From Pseudomonas fluorescens (GTDB taxonomy: Bacteria > Pseudomonadota > Gammaproteobacteria > Pseudomonadales > Pseudomonadaceae), in the NCBI RefSeq assembly GCF_900636825.1, contig NZ_LR134318.1, positions 3,691,501 to 3,755,500 on the forward strand: DNA of 64,000 nucleotides. The letters are read 5' to 3'. The position numbers and the translations under genes are program-made. Positions 1-7,475 of the stretch are shown here, piece after piece (the first letter of the stretch is position 1; every line of letters begins with the position of its first letter). A model generated the notes under the pieces. It saw only the letters and a program-made list of their open reading frames with translations, searched no databases and was not told the DNA's origin.

Positions 1-900
1 ATCGGCGTTGCCGATGTCTTCACTGGCCATGCGCACCACGCGCCGGGCGAGATACAGCGGGTCGCAACCGCCGTCGATCATCCGCGCGAACCAATACAAC
101 GCGCCATCGGGATTGGAGCCGCGCACCGATTTGTGCAGCGCCGAGATCTGGTCGTAGAACGCTTCACCGCCCTTGTCGAACCGCCGACGCGTATCGCCGA
201 GCAGGCTCTGCAGCAGATCGGTGCCGATCTCGCTGTTGTCTTCGGCCAGATCAGAGGCGTTTTCCAGCAGATTGAGCAGACGCCGGCCATCGCCGTCGGC
301 GGCCGACAGCAGCATCTGAAAACCTTCGTCGCTGAGCGTCAGGTTGCGCTTGCCCAATCCACGCTCTTCGGTCAGCGCGCGGTGTACCAGTTTGCGCAGC
401 GCCGCTTCGTCGAGGCTTTTCAGCACGTAGACGCGGGCACGCGACAGCAACGCGTTGTTCAGTTCAAACGAAGGGTTTTCGGTGGTCGCGCCGATGAAAA
501 TCAGCGTGCCGTCTTCAACGTAGGGCAGAAACGCGTCCTGCTGGGATTTGTTGAAACGGTGCACTTCGTCGACGAACAAAATCGTGCGTTTGCCGTACTG
601 GCCGGCCTGCTGCTTGGCGATTTCAACGGCCTGACGGATTTCCTTGACCCCGGCGAGCACCGCCGAGACCGTTTCGAAGTGTGCATCCGAGACTTCCGCG
701 AGCAACCGCGCCAGGGTGGTCTTGCCCACGCCCGGCGGGCCCCAGAAGATCATCGAATGCAGCGCACCCTGCTCCAGCGCCTCGCGCAGAGGCTTGCCGC
801 GAGCGAGCAGGTGTTCCTGACCGACGTATTCATCCAGATTGGCCGCACGCAAACGCGCGGCCAAGGGCTGGGCAATCGGTGCACTGCGAAACAGATCCAT
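1..900 (-). CDS. rarA: RarA/MgsA, replication-associated recombination ATPase (partial)
   Basis: AAA+ clamp-loader-like ATPase that acts at stalled replication forks. The first 300 codons are visible; the C-terminal part (the family is about 440 residues) lies beyond position 1. Walker A is GPPGVGKT at residues 54-61, Walker B has Asp111-Glu112 in the motif LFVDEVHRF, and sensor 1 is IGATTENPSF. The ATG at 898-900 gives the normal family N-terminus (MDLFRSAPIAQPLAARLR). It lies downstream of lolA in the same direction, separated by 141 bp that hold a REP palindrome, and probably belongs to the ftsK-lolA-rarA transcription unit, an order known from other pseudomonads. Confidence 0.95.
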   Translation of the reverse strand, partial: MDLFRSAPIAQPLAARLRAANLDEYVGQEHLLARGKPLREALEQGALHSMIFWGPPGVGKTTLARLLAEVSDAHFETVSAVLAGVKEIRQAVEIAKQQAGQYGKRTILFVDEVHRFNKSQQDAFLPYVEDGTLIFIGATTENPSFELNNALLSRARVYVLKSLDEAALRKLVHRALTEERGLGKRNLTLSDEGFQMLLSAADGDGRRLLNLLENASDLAEDNSEIGTDLLQSLLGDTRRRFDKGGEAFYDQISALHKSVRGSNPDGALYWFARMIDGGCDPLYLARRVVRMASEDIGNAD

Positions 901-950
901 CACGTAGCGTTGAAACCTCTATTTGATCTGAAGCAGATCATTGTCCTTTG

Positions 951-1032
951 GGAGCGAGCCTGCTCGCGAATGCGGTGTATCACTCACTATCAATGTTGAA
1001 TGGACCATTGCATTCGGGAGCAGGCTCGCTCC
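951..1032. repeat. REP-type inverted repeat between rarA and lolA
   Basis: The arms GGAGCGAGCCTGCTCGCGAA (from 951) and its near complement ending at 1032 flank about 36 bp. This is the 'GAGCGAGCCTGCTCGCGA' REP class of Pseudomonas. A half-copy of the same class occurs near 27937. Confidence 0.85.
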
Positions 1033-1041
1033 TACAGTGGG

Positions 1042-1662
1042 TTATTCCTGGATGACGTCAGCACCCTTGGGAATGTCGAACTTGAACTTCGACGCCGGCA
1101 CCGCTTCGTTGGCCTTGACGCCGGTGAACAGGATATTGGTGCGCTGGCCGACGCTGTCAATCAGTTGCATGTCATTGAGCAGACCGTTGCGGAACGATAG
1201 GCGCAGGTTGTCGAACAGGGTGTCCTTGGTTTTCGGCTTCAGGGTGAAGTCGATCACGCCCCCCGCCTCTTTCGCGCTGATATCGAAACTCTGGCTGATT
1301 TTCGACACATCACCGGACAGCAGCAACGCTGGCGTCTGGGTCAGGCGCTCGTCGAGTGTCTTGATGGTCGCTTGTTCCAGATCCGGATCCCACAGGGTGA
1401 CCTTCCTGCCGTCGGACACCATTGTCTGCTCGGCCGGAGCATTGGTGTGCCAGTAGAACAGGCCCGGACGCTGCAAGGTCATGTTGCCGGTGGTTTCCTG
1501 TAACTGGGTGCCGCTGCCGTCGAGAGTCAACTGCGAAAAGTTGGCGCTCAGGGTCTTGGATGTTTCCAGCAATTGGGTCAGACGCGCCACGTCCTTGTCA
1601 TCGGCGTGGGCCGTGAGGGTGGTCAACGCCAGAACCGGCAACAGCATGCGGATAAGACGCAT
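1042..1662 (-). CDS. lolA: LolA, periplasmic lipoprotein chaperone
   Basis: Carries lipoproteins from the LolCDE complex across the periplasm to LolB. The product is 206 residues, normal for the family. The start was set at the ATG at 1660-1662 because it opens a clean signal peptide (basic MRLIR, hydrophobic MLLPVLALTTL, cleavage after TAHA about residue 20). An ORF extension of 14 codons upstream adds only a basic stretch. The mature part has the LolA features: an Arg/Trp-rich FYWHTNAP segment and the repeated beta-strand pattern. It lies 65 bp after ftsK and before rarA. Confidence 0.93.
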   Translation of the reverse strand: MRLIRMLLPVLALTTLTAHADDKDVARLTQLLETSKTLSANFSQLTLDGSGTQLQETTGNMTLQRPGLFYWHTNAPAEQTMVSDGRKVTLWDPDLEQATIKTLDERLTQTPALLLSGDVSKISQSFDISAKEAGGVIDFTLKPKTKDTLFDNLRLSFRNGLLNDMQLIDSVGQRTNILFTGVKANEAVPASKFKFDIPKGADVIQE

Positions 1663-1727
1663 GGGAGTCCTCTTGATACGTGTGGGAGAGCGGCGGAACG
1701 TCATTGTCCCGCCCCTTGCTTTTGCAA

Positions 1728-4136
1728 TCAGTCGCGTGCCGGGCTCGGGGCCAGGACCTCACGCGAACCGTTGGTGTTCATTGAGGTGACGACCCCGGCC
1801 ATTTCCATGGCTTCGATCATCCGCGCGGCGCGGTTGTAACCGATCTTCAATTTGCGCTGCACCGCGGAAATCGAGGCGCGACGGCTTTCCAGCACAAATT
1901 GCACGGCTTCGTCATACAGCGCATCGGCTTCCGGATCATCACCGTCGCCGCCACCGCTGCTGCCTTCAAAGCCGCTGCCGGCCTCTTCGACACCATTGAG
2001 AATGTCATCGTTGTATTCCGGGGCGCCACGCAGTTTCCAGGCTTCAACCACGCGGTGAACTTCATCGTCGGAAACGAACGCACCGTGAACCCGGATCGGC
2101 AGGCTCGTGCCCGGAGGCATGTAGAGCATGTCACCGTGGCCAAGCAGTTGTTCGGCGCCACCCTGATCGATGATCGTCCGCGAGTCGATCTTGCTCGACA
2201 CCTGGAACGCCATACGCGTTGGAATGTTGGCCTTGATCAAACCGGTGATCACATCCACCGACGGCCGCTGGGTCGCGAGAATCAAGTGGATACCGGCCGC
2301 CCGCGCCTTCTGTGCGATACGGGCGATCAACTCTTCAACTTTCTTGCCAACGATCATCATCATGTCGGCAAATTCGTCGACCACCACGACGATGGTCGGC
2401 AGTTTCTGCAACAGCGGTGCTTCATCGTGGATGCTTTCGCGCTTGTACAGCGGATCGCTCAGCGGCTCGCCAGCGTCCTGCGCTTCCTTGACCTTGGCAT
2501 TGAAGCCGGACAGGTTGCGTACGCCCATCTTCGCCATCAGCTTGTAGCGTCGCTCCATCTCGGCAACGCTCCAGCGCAGGGCGTTGGCGGCGTCCTTCAT
2601 GTCGGTAACGACCGGGCACAGCAAGTGCGGGATGCCTTCGTAGATCGACAATTCCAACATTTTCGGGTCGATCATGATCAGCTTGGCGTCTTCCGGGCCA
2701 GACTTGAACAGGATCGACAGGATCATTGCGTTCACACCCACTGACTTACCGGAACCGGTGGTACCGGCCACCAGCAGGTGCGGCATCTTCGCCAGGTCGG
2801 TGATCACCGGCTTGCCGCCGATGTCATGACCCAGTGCCAGGGTGACGGGCGATTTGAAGTTGTCGTACTCAGGGGTCGACAGCACTTCGGAGAAACGCAC
2901 GATCTGCCGGTCTTCGTTGGGAATTTCGATACCGACGGTGGTCTTGCCTGGAATCACTTCTACCACCCGCACGCTGGTCACGGCCAGCGACCGCGCGAGG
3001 TCTTTCGCCAGGTTGGCGATGCGGCTGACCTTGACGCCGGCGGCAGGCTGGATTTCGTAACGGGTAATCACCGGGCCAGGATGAATCGAATCGACGGTGA
3101 CTTCGACGCCGAATTCCTTGAGCTTGATTTCCAGCAAATGGCCAACCGCTGCCAGCGATTCCGGCGAATAGTTGAGTTGTTTCTTTTCCGCCGGATCGAG
3201 GATCGAGATCGGCGGCAACGTGCCTTCGACGGCGCTGTCGACGAACAGCGGCGCCTGTTTCTCTTTCTGCACGCGCTTGCTTGGCTCCGGGGCCTTGGCC
3301 GGTGCAGGAGCGATGACCGGCGGCACCTGCTTCTCGCGGTCGGACATGTGCTTGCTCAGCGCCTGCTCACGTTCGATCAGGCGCTCTTTGACCTTGGCCT
3401 GCTCGCGTTTATCGGTGACGGTTGGCGCGACGACATCGTGCACCCGGTCATCGACTTCACGCAGTTGCGCGACCAGTTGCTTGCGTTCGGTGCGCGCCGA
3501 CCACCAGCGATTGAGCGCGCCCTGAAACAATTCGAACAAGTCGAGGGTGATCTTGCCGGTGACGTCCATCACCTTGAACCACGACAGGTCGGTGAAAACG
3601 GTCAGGCCAAACAGGAAAAGGGCGATGAACAACAAGGTGCTGCCCTGAATGTTCAGCGCGTTCTTAGCCAGATCGCCGAGGCTTTCGCCCAATGCGCCAC
3701 CGGCGCCTGCTGGCAGGCCGGAGGCGGCGTGGAAATGCAGATGCGCCAGCGCAGCGCCGGACAACACGAGAAACACCAGACCGATCAGGCGCCAGGAGAA
3801 CAGCCAGCCGCTCCACTGCCACGGTTCGTGACGCTGGCGGAAGATCTGGTAAGCCTTGACCGCCAGCAGCAATGGGAAAATGTAGGCGAAGTAGCCGAGC
3901 ACCATGAACAGGATATCGGCGCTATAAGAGCCCGCCGGGCCGCCGAAATTCTGTACATCGTCAATCTTGCTGTTATGGCTCCAGCCCGGATCGTCCTTGC
4001 CGTAGGTCAGCAAGGCCATCATCAGGAACAGGCACAAGGCCCCGATGGCGATCAATGCACCTTCCTTGAGCCGGTAGTGCAACTGTTGACGCCAGAGCGG
4101 AACGACAGTTTTTGGTGCTTCGGTGGATTTCTTCAA
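1728..4136 (-). CDS. ftsK: FtsK, septal DNA translocase
   Basis: Hexameric motor that pumps chromosome ends through the septum and activates XerCD at dif. The N-terminus (residues 20-190) has four membrane segments, then a short charged linker (about 215-300), then the motor: Walker A GTTGSGKS at 458-465 and Walker B VVVVDEFAD with Asp587-Glu588. The C-terminal gamma winged helix (about 735-800) recognises KOPS sequences. I chose the TTG at 4134-4136 (MKKSTEAPKTVVPLWRQQ), because AGGAAAAG lies seven bases upstream. The upstream in-frame extension (to 4229) reads as non-membrane, low-quality sequence. 802 residues. First gene of ftsK-lolA-rarA. Confidence 0.95.
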   Translation of the reverse strand: MKKSTEAPKTVVPLWRQQLHYRLKEGALIAIGALCLFLMMALLTYGKDDPGWSHNSKIDDVQNFGGPAGSYSADILFMVLGYFAYIFPLLLAVKAYQIFRQRHEPWQWSGWLFSWRLIGLVFLVLSGAALAHLHFHAASGLPAGAGGALGESLGDLAKNALNIQGSTLLFIALFLFGLTVFTDLSWFKVMDVTGKITLDLFELFQGALNRWWSARTERKQLVAQLREVDDRVHDVVAPTVTDKREQAKVKERLIEREQALSKHMSDREKQVPPVIAPAPAKAPEPSKRVQKEKQAPLFVDSAVEGTLPPISILDPAEKKQLNYSPESLAAVGHLLEIKLKEFGVEVTVDSIHPGPVITRYEIQPAAGVKVSRIANLAKDLARSLAVTSVRVVEVIPGKTTVGIEIPNEDRQIVRFSEVLSTPEYDNFKSPVTLALGHDIGGKPVITDLAKMPHLLVAGTTGSGKSVGVNAMILSILFKSGPEDAKLIMIDPKMLELSIYEGIPHLLCPVVTDMKDAANALRWSVAEMERRYKLMAKMGVRNLSGFNAKVKEAQDAGEPLSDPLYKRESIHDEAPLLQKLPTIVVVVDEFADMMMIVGKKVEELIARIAQKARAAGIHLILATQRPSVDVITGLIKANIPTRMAFQVSSKIDSRTIIDQGGAEQLLGHGDMLYMPPGTSLPIRVHGAFVSDDEVHRVVEAWKLRGAPEYNDDILNGVEEAGSGFEGSSGGGDGDDPEADALYDEAVQFVLESRRASISAVQRKLKIGYNRAARMIEAMEMAGVVTSMNTNGSREVLAPSPARD

Positions 4137-4749
4137 AACGCTTCTTTTCCTGCGCCCGAGGCGCGTCCATCTATTGAATGACAATAAAAACTGCCCAATC
4201 CAGGCAGGTAAAAAAATTGACGGGCACAACCGCGACTACTTTTAACACTGCGCCAGTGCTTTTTTAAATACAGGCACTGCGAAGATTCTGTAACAGCCCG
4301 GCATTGTACGGGTTTGTGCGTCCGATGCCATGCTTCAAAGCCATGCATCAGCATAGCCAAGCACACGAAACCTGCGACTCAATTTGAGCATGCATTACCT
4401 TTTGTGACAAAGGCTTATGAGGTGTATTTGATGAACGCAGCGAACCTTTCGAGCTTGATTGTTTCGATTCCCGCCCAAGTCCGCCGACGCGTCCGCGCAA
4501 ACACGCCGAATGCTGTGTCACAGAGATCGCTTACGACCGCACTCACGCGGCCAAGTTGCAACAACGCCTGTTCCAGCCCGTTGACGACAGCCGATAATGC
4601 TCACGGGGCGATAGCCGGTGATTGCGACCGGCCGTATGACTGTCGCGTGGACCGAGCAGTATCCGCACGACATTCCTGTCATTTAACGGCACACTTTAAA
4701 TAAGGTCGAACGACCCGAACCGCCCTCCCCTTCTGTAAGCCTGAATCCC
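4137..4749. other. ftsK/aat divergent intergenic region
   Basis: About 610 bp without a recognised gene. On the minus strand there is a candidate ftsK promoter (4303-4331). A hairpin with arms CAGTGC/GCACTG lies near 4255-4277. From 4421 to 4597 one plus-strand frame stays open with protein-like composition but has no usual start codon (see findings). In P. aeruginosa trxB1 is found next to ftsK; no thioredoxin reductase is present here. Confidence 0.5.
4303..4331 (-). promoter_or_regulatory. Candidate sigma-70 promoter of ftsK
   Basis: On the minus strand ATGGCA (4326-4331) and TACAAT (4303-4308) are separated by 17 bp, matching -35 and -10 hexamers in 4/6 and 5/6 positions. The leader to the TTG start would be about 160 nt. 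Confidence 0.45.
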
Positions 4750-5430
4750 ATGCTCACTTGGTTACAACGTAATTCACTGACCTTCCCGCCGCTGGAAAAG
4801 GCCATGCGCGACCCCAACGGACTGCTCGCCGCGGGAGGTGATTTGTCCGCTGATCGTTTGATCCAGGCGTATCGTCATGGCTGTTTTCCATGGTTCTCCG
4901 AGGGCCAGCCGATCCTTTGGTGGTCACCCGACCCGCGCACCGTGCTGTTTCCCGACGAACTGCACGTCTCGCGCAGCCTCGGCAAACTACTGCGCAAAGA
5001 GCGTTATCAGGTCACGTTCGACCAGAACTTCGCCGATGTGATTCGCGCCTGCGCTGCGCCGCGCGATTACGCCGACGGCACCTGGATCACCCAAGCCATG
5101 CAAGACGCTTACGTTGAGCTTCATCGTCGCGGCTTCGCGCATTCGGTGGAAGTCTGGGATCAAGGCCAACTGGTCGGTGGCCTGTACGGCTTGGCGATGG
5201 GCCGGTTGTTCTTCGGCGAATCGATGTTCAGCCGCGCCGACAACGCGTCCAAATACGGCTTCGCCAGGCTTGTGCAGCACCTGAAGGACTCAGGGTTTGT
5301 CCTGATCGATTGTCAGATGCCGACCGAGCATCTTCACAGCCTGGGTGCCAGAGCGATTGCCAGAGAAGAATTCGCCGGCTACCTGGCCAGGCATCTGGAT
5401 CAACCCAGCCGTGCCACTTGGGTTTGCTGA
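4750..5430 (+). CDS. aat: Aat, leucyl/phenylalanyl-tRNA-protein transferase
   Basis: Transfers Leu or Phe from aminoacyl-tRNA to proteins with N-terminal Arg or Lys, creating primary N-degrons for ClpS-ClpAP. 226 residues, normal length. Diagnostic motifs: FPPLEKAMRDPNGLLAAGGD near the N-terminus, RHGCFPWF, WWSPDPR, and GGLYGLAMGRLFFGESMFS. Starts with ATG at 4750; no strong ribosome site is seen. It is 57 bp ahead of bpt and under 5 kb from clpA/clpS, so the writer and reader of the N-degron pathway are neighbours. Confidence 0.96.
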   Translation: MLTWLQRNSLTFPPLEKAMRDPNGLLAAGGDLSADRLIQAYRHGCFPWFSEGQPILWWSPDPRTVLFPDELHVSRSLGKLLRKERYQVTFDQNFADVIRACAAPRDYADGTWITQAMQDAYVELHRRGFAHSVEVWDQGQLVGGLYGLAMGRLFFGESMFSRADNASKYGFARLVQHLKDSGFVLIDCQMPTEHLHSLGARAIAREEFAGYLARHLDQPSRATWVC

Positions 5431-5487
5431 GCGACTTTGGCGCGCGTGGCTTACACTTAATTAACCAGCTTATCCCGAGGGTTGATC

Positions 5488-6195
5488 ATGACCGAGTTGG
5501 CGCGTTTGAAGTTCTATGCCACTCAGCCTCATTCTTGCAGTTATCTGCCAGAGGAGCAGGCCACCACCCTGTTTCTCGATCCGAGCCAGCCCATGGATGT
5601 GCATGTCTACGCAGATCTGTCGGAAATGGGCTTTCGTCGAAGTGGCGATCATTTGTATCGGCCTCATTGCCAGAATTGCAATGCGTGCGTGCCTGCGCGT
5701 ATTCCTGTTGCGCAGTTCACGCCCAATCGTCAGCAGAAGCGCATTTTCAAGCGCAACGCCGATTTGCAGGTACGCCCGGTCAAGCCGCAATTCAGCGAAG
5801 AATATTTCGACCTGTATCAGCGCTACATCGAACAGCGCCACGCCGATGGCGACATGTACCCGCCAAGCCGCGATCAATTTTCGACGTTCCTGGTACGCGA
5901 TCTGCCCTTCTCGCGTTTCTATGAGTTCCGCCTCGACGGGCGGTTGCTGGCGGTAGCCGTGACTGATTTGCTGCCGAACGGTTTATCGGCGGTCTACACC
6001 TTCTACGAGCCCGAAGAAGAACGCCGCAGTCTTGGACGTTTCGCCATTCTCTGGCAGATCGGCGAAAGCCAGCGTATGGACCTTGAAGCGGTTTATCTGG
6101 GTTACTGGATCAAGAACTGCAAAAAGATGAACTACAAGACCCAATATCGCCCTATCGAATTGCTCATTAATCAGCGCTGGGTCGTCCTTAACTAA
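5488..6195 (+). CDS. bpt: Bpt, aspartate/glutamate leucyltransferase
   Basis: Transfers Leu to proteins with N-terminal Asp or Glu (the bacterial ATE-like enzyme), feeding the same ClpS-ClpAP route as Aat. 235 residues. The N-terminal ATE domain contains the Cys-rich segment HCQNCNACVPAR and the C-terminal domain has the family motif LGYWIKNCKKMNYKTQY. The ATG at 5488 was preferred over a TTG six bases earlier because CGAGGG is at the right distance and the protein then begins MTELARLKFYATQPH as in the family. A hairpin terminator follows at 6215. Confidence 0.94.
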   Translation: MTELARLKFYATQPHSCSYLPEEQATTLFLDPSQPMDVHVYADLSEMGFRRSGDHLYRPHCQNCNACVPARIPVAQFTPNRQQKRIFKRNADLQVRPVKPQFSEEYFDLYQRYIEQRHADGDMYPPSRDQFSTFLVRDLPFSRFYEFRLDGRLLAVAVTDLLPNGLSAVYTFYEPEEERRSLGRFAILWQIGESQRMDLEAVYLGYWIKNCKKMNYKTQYRPIELLINQRWVVLN

Positions 6196-6214
6196 ACCCG
6201 AGCCCTAAACCCCT

Positions 6215-6233
6215 TGGCGTAAACGCCATTTTT
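6215..6233 (+). terminator. Hairpin terminator after bpt
   Basis: The stem TGGCGT/ACGCCA with a 2-nt loop is followed by TTTTT. It lies 20 bp after the bpt stop, in the infA upstream region. Confidence 0.6.
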
Positions 6234-6307
6234 CGGGCACAATGCACGCCGCTTTTGCCTGGCGCAGTTGCACCGGGCCATTCATTGGATACCGAGGGCT
6301 TTACTGC

Positions 6308-6526
6308 ATGTCGAAAGAAGACAGCTTCGAAATGGAAGGCACTGTCGTCGACACCCTGCCCAACACCATGTTTCGTGTGGAGTTGGAAAATGGGCACGTC
6401 GTAACCGCGCATATTTCCGGCAAGATGCGCAAGAACTACATTCGTATTCTTACCGGCGACAAAGTGCGCGTCGAGCTGACGCCCTATGATTTGAGCAAAG
6501 GGCGGATCACTTACCGCGCTCGTTAA
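6308..6526 (+). CDS. infA: Translation initiation factor IF-1
   Basis: Binds the ribosomal A site during initiation. 72 residues, one S1/OB-fold domain; [19 protein letters not shown] and [18 protein letters not shown] are the classical blocks. It lies after bpt and is closed by a strong terminator at 6541-6567. Confidence 0.98.
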
Positions 6527-6540
6527 TCAAGTCAATACAG

Positions 6541-6567
6541 AACGCCCGGGTTATGCCGGGCGTTTTT
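6541..6567 (+). terminator. Rho-independent terminator of infA
   Basis: AACGCCCGG / loop GTTATG / CCGGGCGTT followed by a T tract. It is 14 bp after the infA stop codon. Confidence 0.92.
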
Positions 6568-6621
6568 GTATGTGCGTCTTGGGGATTTTGGATTGGGGGC
6601 ATATCCGTTTTATCGGGTGCG

Positions 6622-6852
6622 GCCGCTGGCGGTTTCGCTCTTACAGCGAGTCCCTTTTTCAAACGCCAAAAAGGAACCAAAAGGCTTTGCCCCTGGCGTA
6701 CGGCACTTCGCTGAGGCTCAGTGTTCCCTCGCTACGGTGCCCATCAGGGGGCATCGCCTACGGTTTGCTTCGCTGCACCTCCTCTCGATGTATGCGGCTT
6801 CGCCGCACGGTCGCTGCGCTCCCACCCCTGACGAACACCTACGCTCGGCCTG
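6622..6852. repeat. Left copy of a ~230-bp inverted repeat element
   Basis: Begins near GGCGGTTTCGCTC and runs through TTTTTCAAACGCCAAAAAGG, GGTTTGCTTCGCTGCACC and GGTCGCTGCGCTCCCACC. The same order of blocks occurs in reverse complement at about 7128-7360. The blocks alternate between near-identical and divergent. No transposase or convincing coding frame is present. Confidence 0.75.
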
Positions 6853-6864
6853 CCGATGGGACAG

Positions 6865-6943
6865 AAGATCAAAAGCCACAGCCAGATCAAAGGCCAGATC
6901 AAAGGCCAGATCAAAAGATCGCAGCCTGCGGCAGCTCCTACAG
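6865..6943. repeat. Short tandem repeat leading into a REP
   Basis: The unit CCAGATCAAAGG (with variants AGATCAAAAGCC) is repeated about four times from 6865 to 6912. It leads directly into AAAAGATCGCAGCCTGCGGC, one arm of the AGATCGCAGCCTGCGGCAGC REP class, ending at 6943. No partner arm of this class is seen nearby, so it is a solitary REP. Confidence 0.75.
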
Positions 6944-7127
6944 TTGGATTGGGTACAACCTCAAGAAACAGGTCGGCTGTCAGGCCGCCTTCGTAGGATC
7001 GCCCCTCGGAGCAGGTTCGTTCCACACTAAAGCAAAGCAGCGCAGCTGCCCGCGGCGAAGCCGCCCCACTCAACAATGAGCGCAAGCTCGAGTAAAGCTC
7101 TTGATCTTGATCCACAGGCGACGTCGG

Positions 7128-7360
7128 AAGGCTGAGTGGAGGGATTGATCCGGGGGTGGGAGCGCAGCGACCGTTTGGCGCAGCCAAACACAGCGAGAGG
7201 AGGTGCAGCGAAGCAAACCGGAGGCGCTGCGCCCGGATCGATCCCGCAGCGAAGGAACCCGAGCCTGCGAGGGCCGAACGCAGGAGCAAGCGTTTTTTGC
7301 TTACTTTTTTTGGCGTTTGAAAAAAAGTGAGTCGCCGTAAGGGCGAAACCGTAATCAGCC
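7128..7360. repeat. Right copy of the ~230-bp inverted repeat element
   Basis: Reverse-complement counterpart of 6622-6852. Shared blocks on the plus strand are GGTGGGAGCGCAGCGACC, GAGGTGCAGCGAAGCAAACC, TTTTTTGGCGTTTGAAAAAA and GGGCGAAACCG. The two copies are separated by about 275 bp that contain the tandem repeat and REP. Confidence 0.75.
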
Positions 7361-7383
7361 ACCCCCGCAGCAACGGATATTCA

Positions 7384-7421
7384 CCCAAACCCCAAACCCC
7401 AACCCCAAACCCCAAACCCCA
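7384..7421. repeat. AAACCCC tandem repeat
   Basis: About five copies of a 7-bp unit (AAACCCC, one shortened to AACCCC) between the right repeat copy and the clpA terminator. Simple sequence, no coding sense. Confidence 0.8.
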
Positions 7422-7434
7422 TACGACAGACAAC

Positions 7435-7460
7435 AAAAAGGCGCCCGAAGGCGCCCTTTT
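7435..7460 (-). terminator. Rho-independent terminator of clpA
   Basis: On the minus strand GGCGCC, the tetraloop TTCG, GGCGCC, then TTTTT: a compact UUCG hairpin 16 bp after the clpA stop. Confidence 0.92.
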
Positions 7461-7475
7461 ATCCAACAACAACCA

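Noticed and set aside
2778..4181. A 467-codon plus-strand frame opposite ftsK, and similar long frames opposite clpA (7536-9242), icd (10761-12056), nuoG (33561-36221) and nuoL (38607-40379)
   Set aside because: All lie exactly opposite conserved genes, have no ribosome site or conserved motif, and have the Arg/Gln/His-rich composition of antisense readings.
7384..7421. Telomere- or CRISPR-like look of the AAACCCC repeats
   Set aside because: Units are 7 bp with no spacers; it is a simple tandem repeat.
6744..7472. A 242-codon minus-strand frame and several smaller frames in the infA-clpA gap
   Set aside because: They run through inverted and tandem repeats; the repetitive PLIWPLIWPLIW-like translation comes from the CCAGATCAAAGG tandem repeat.
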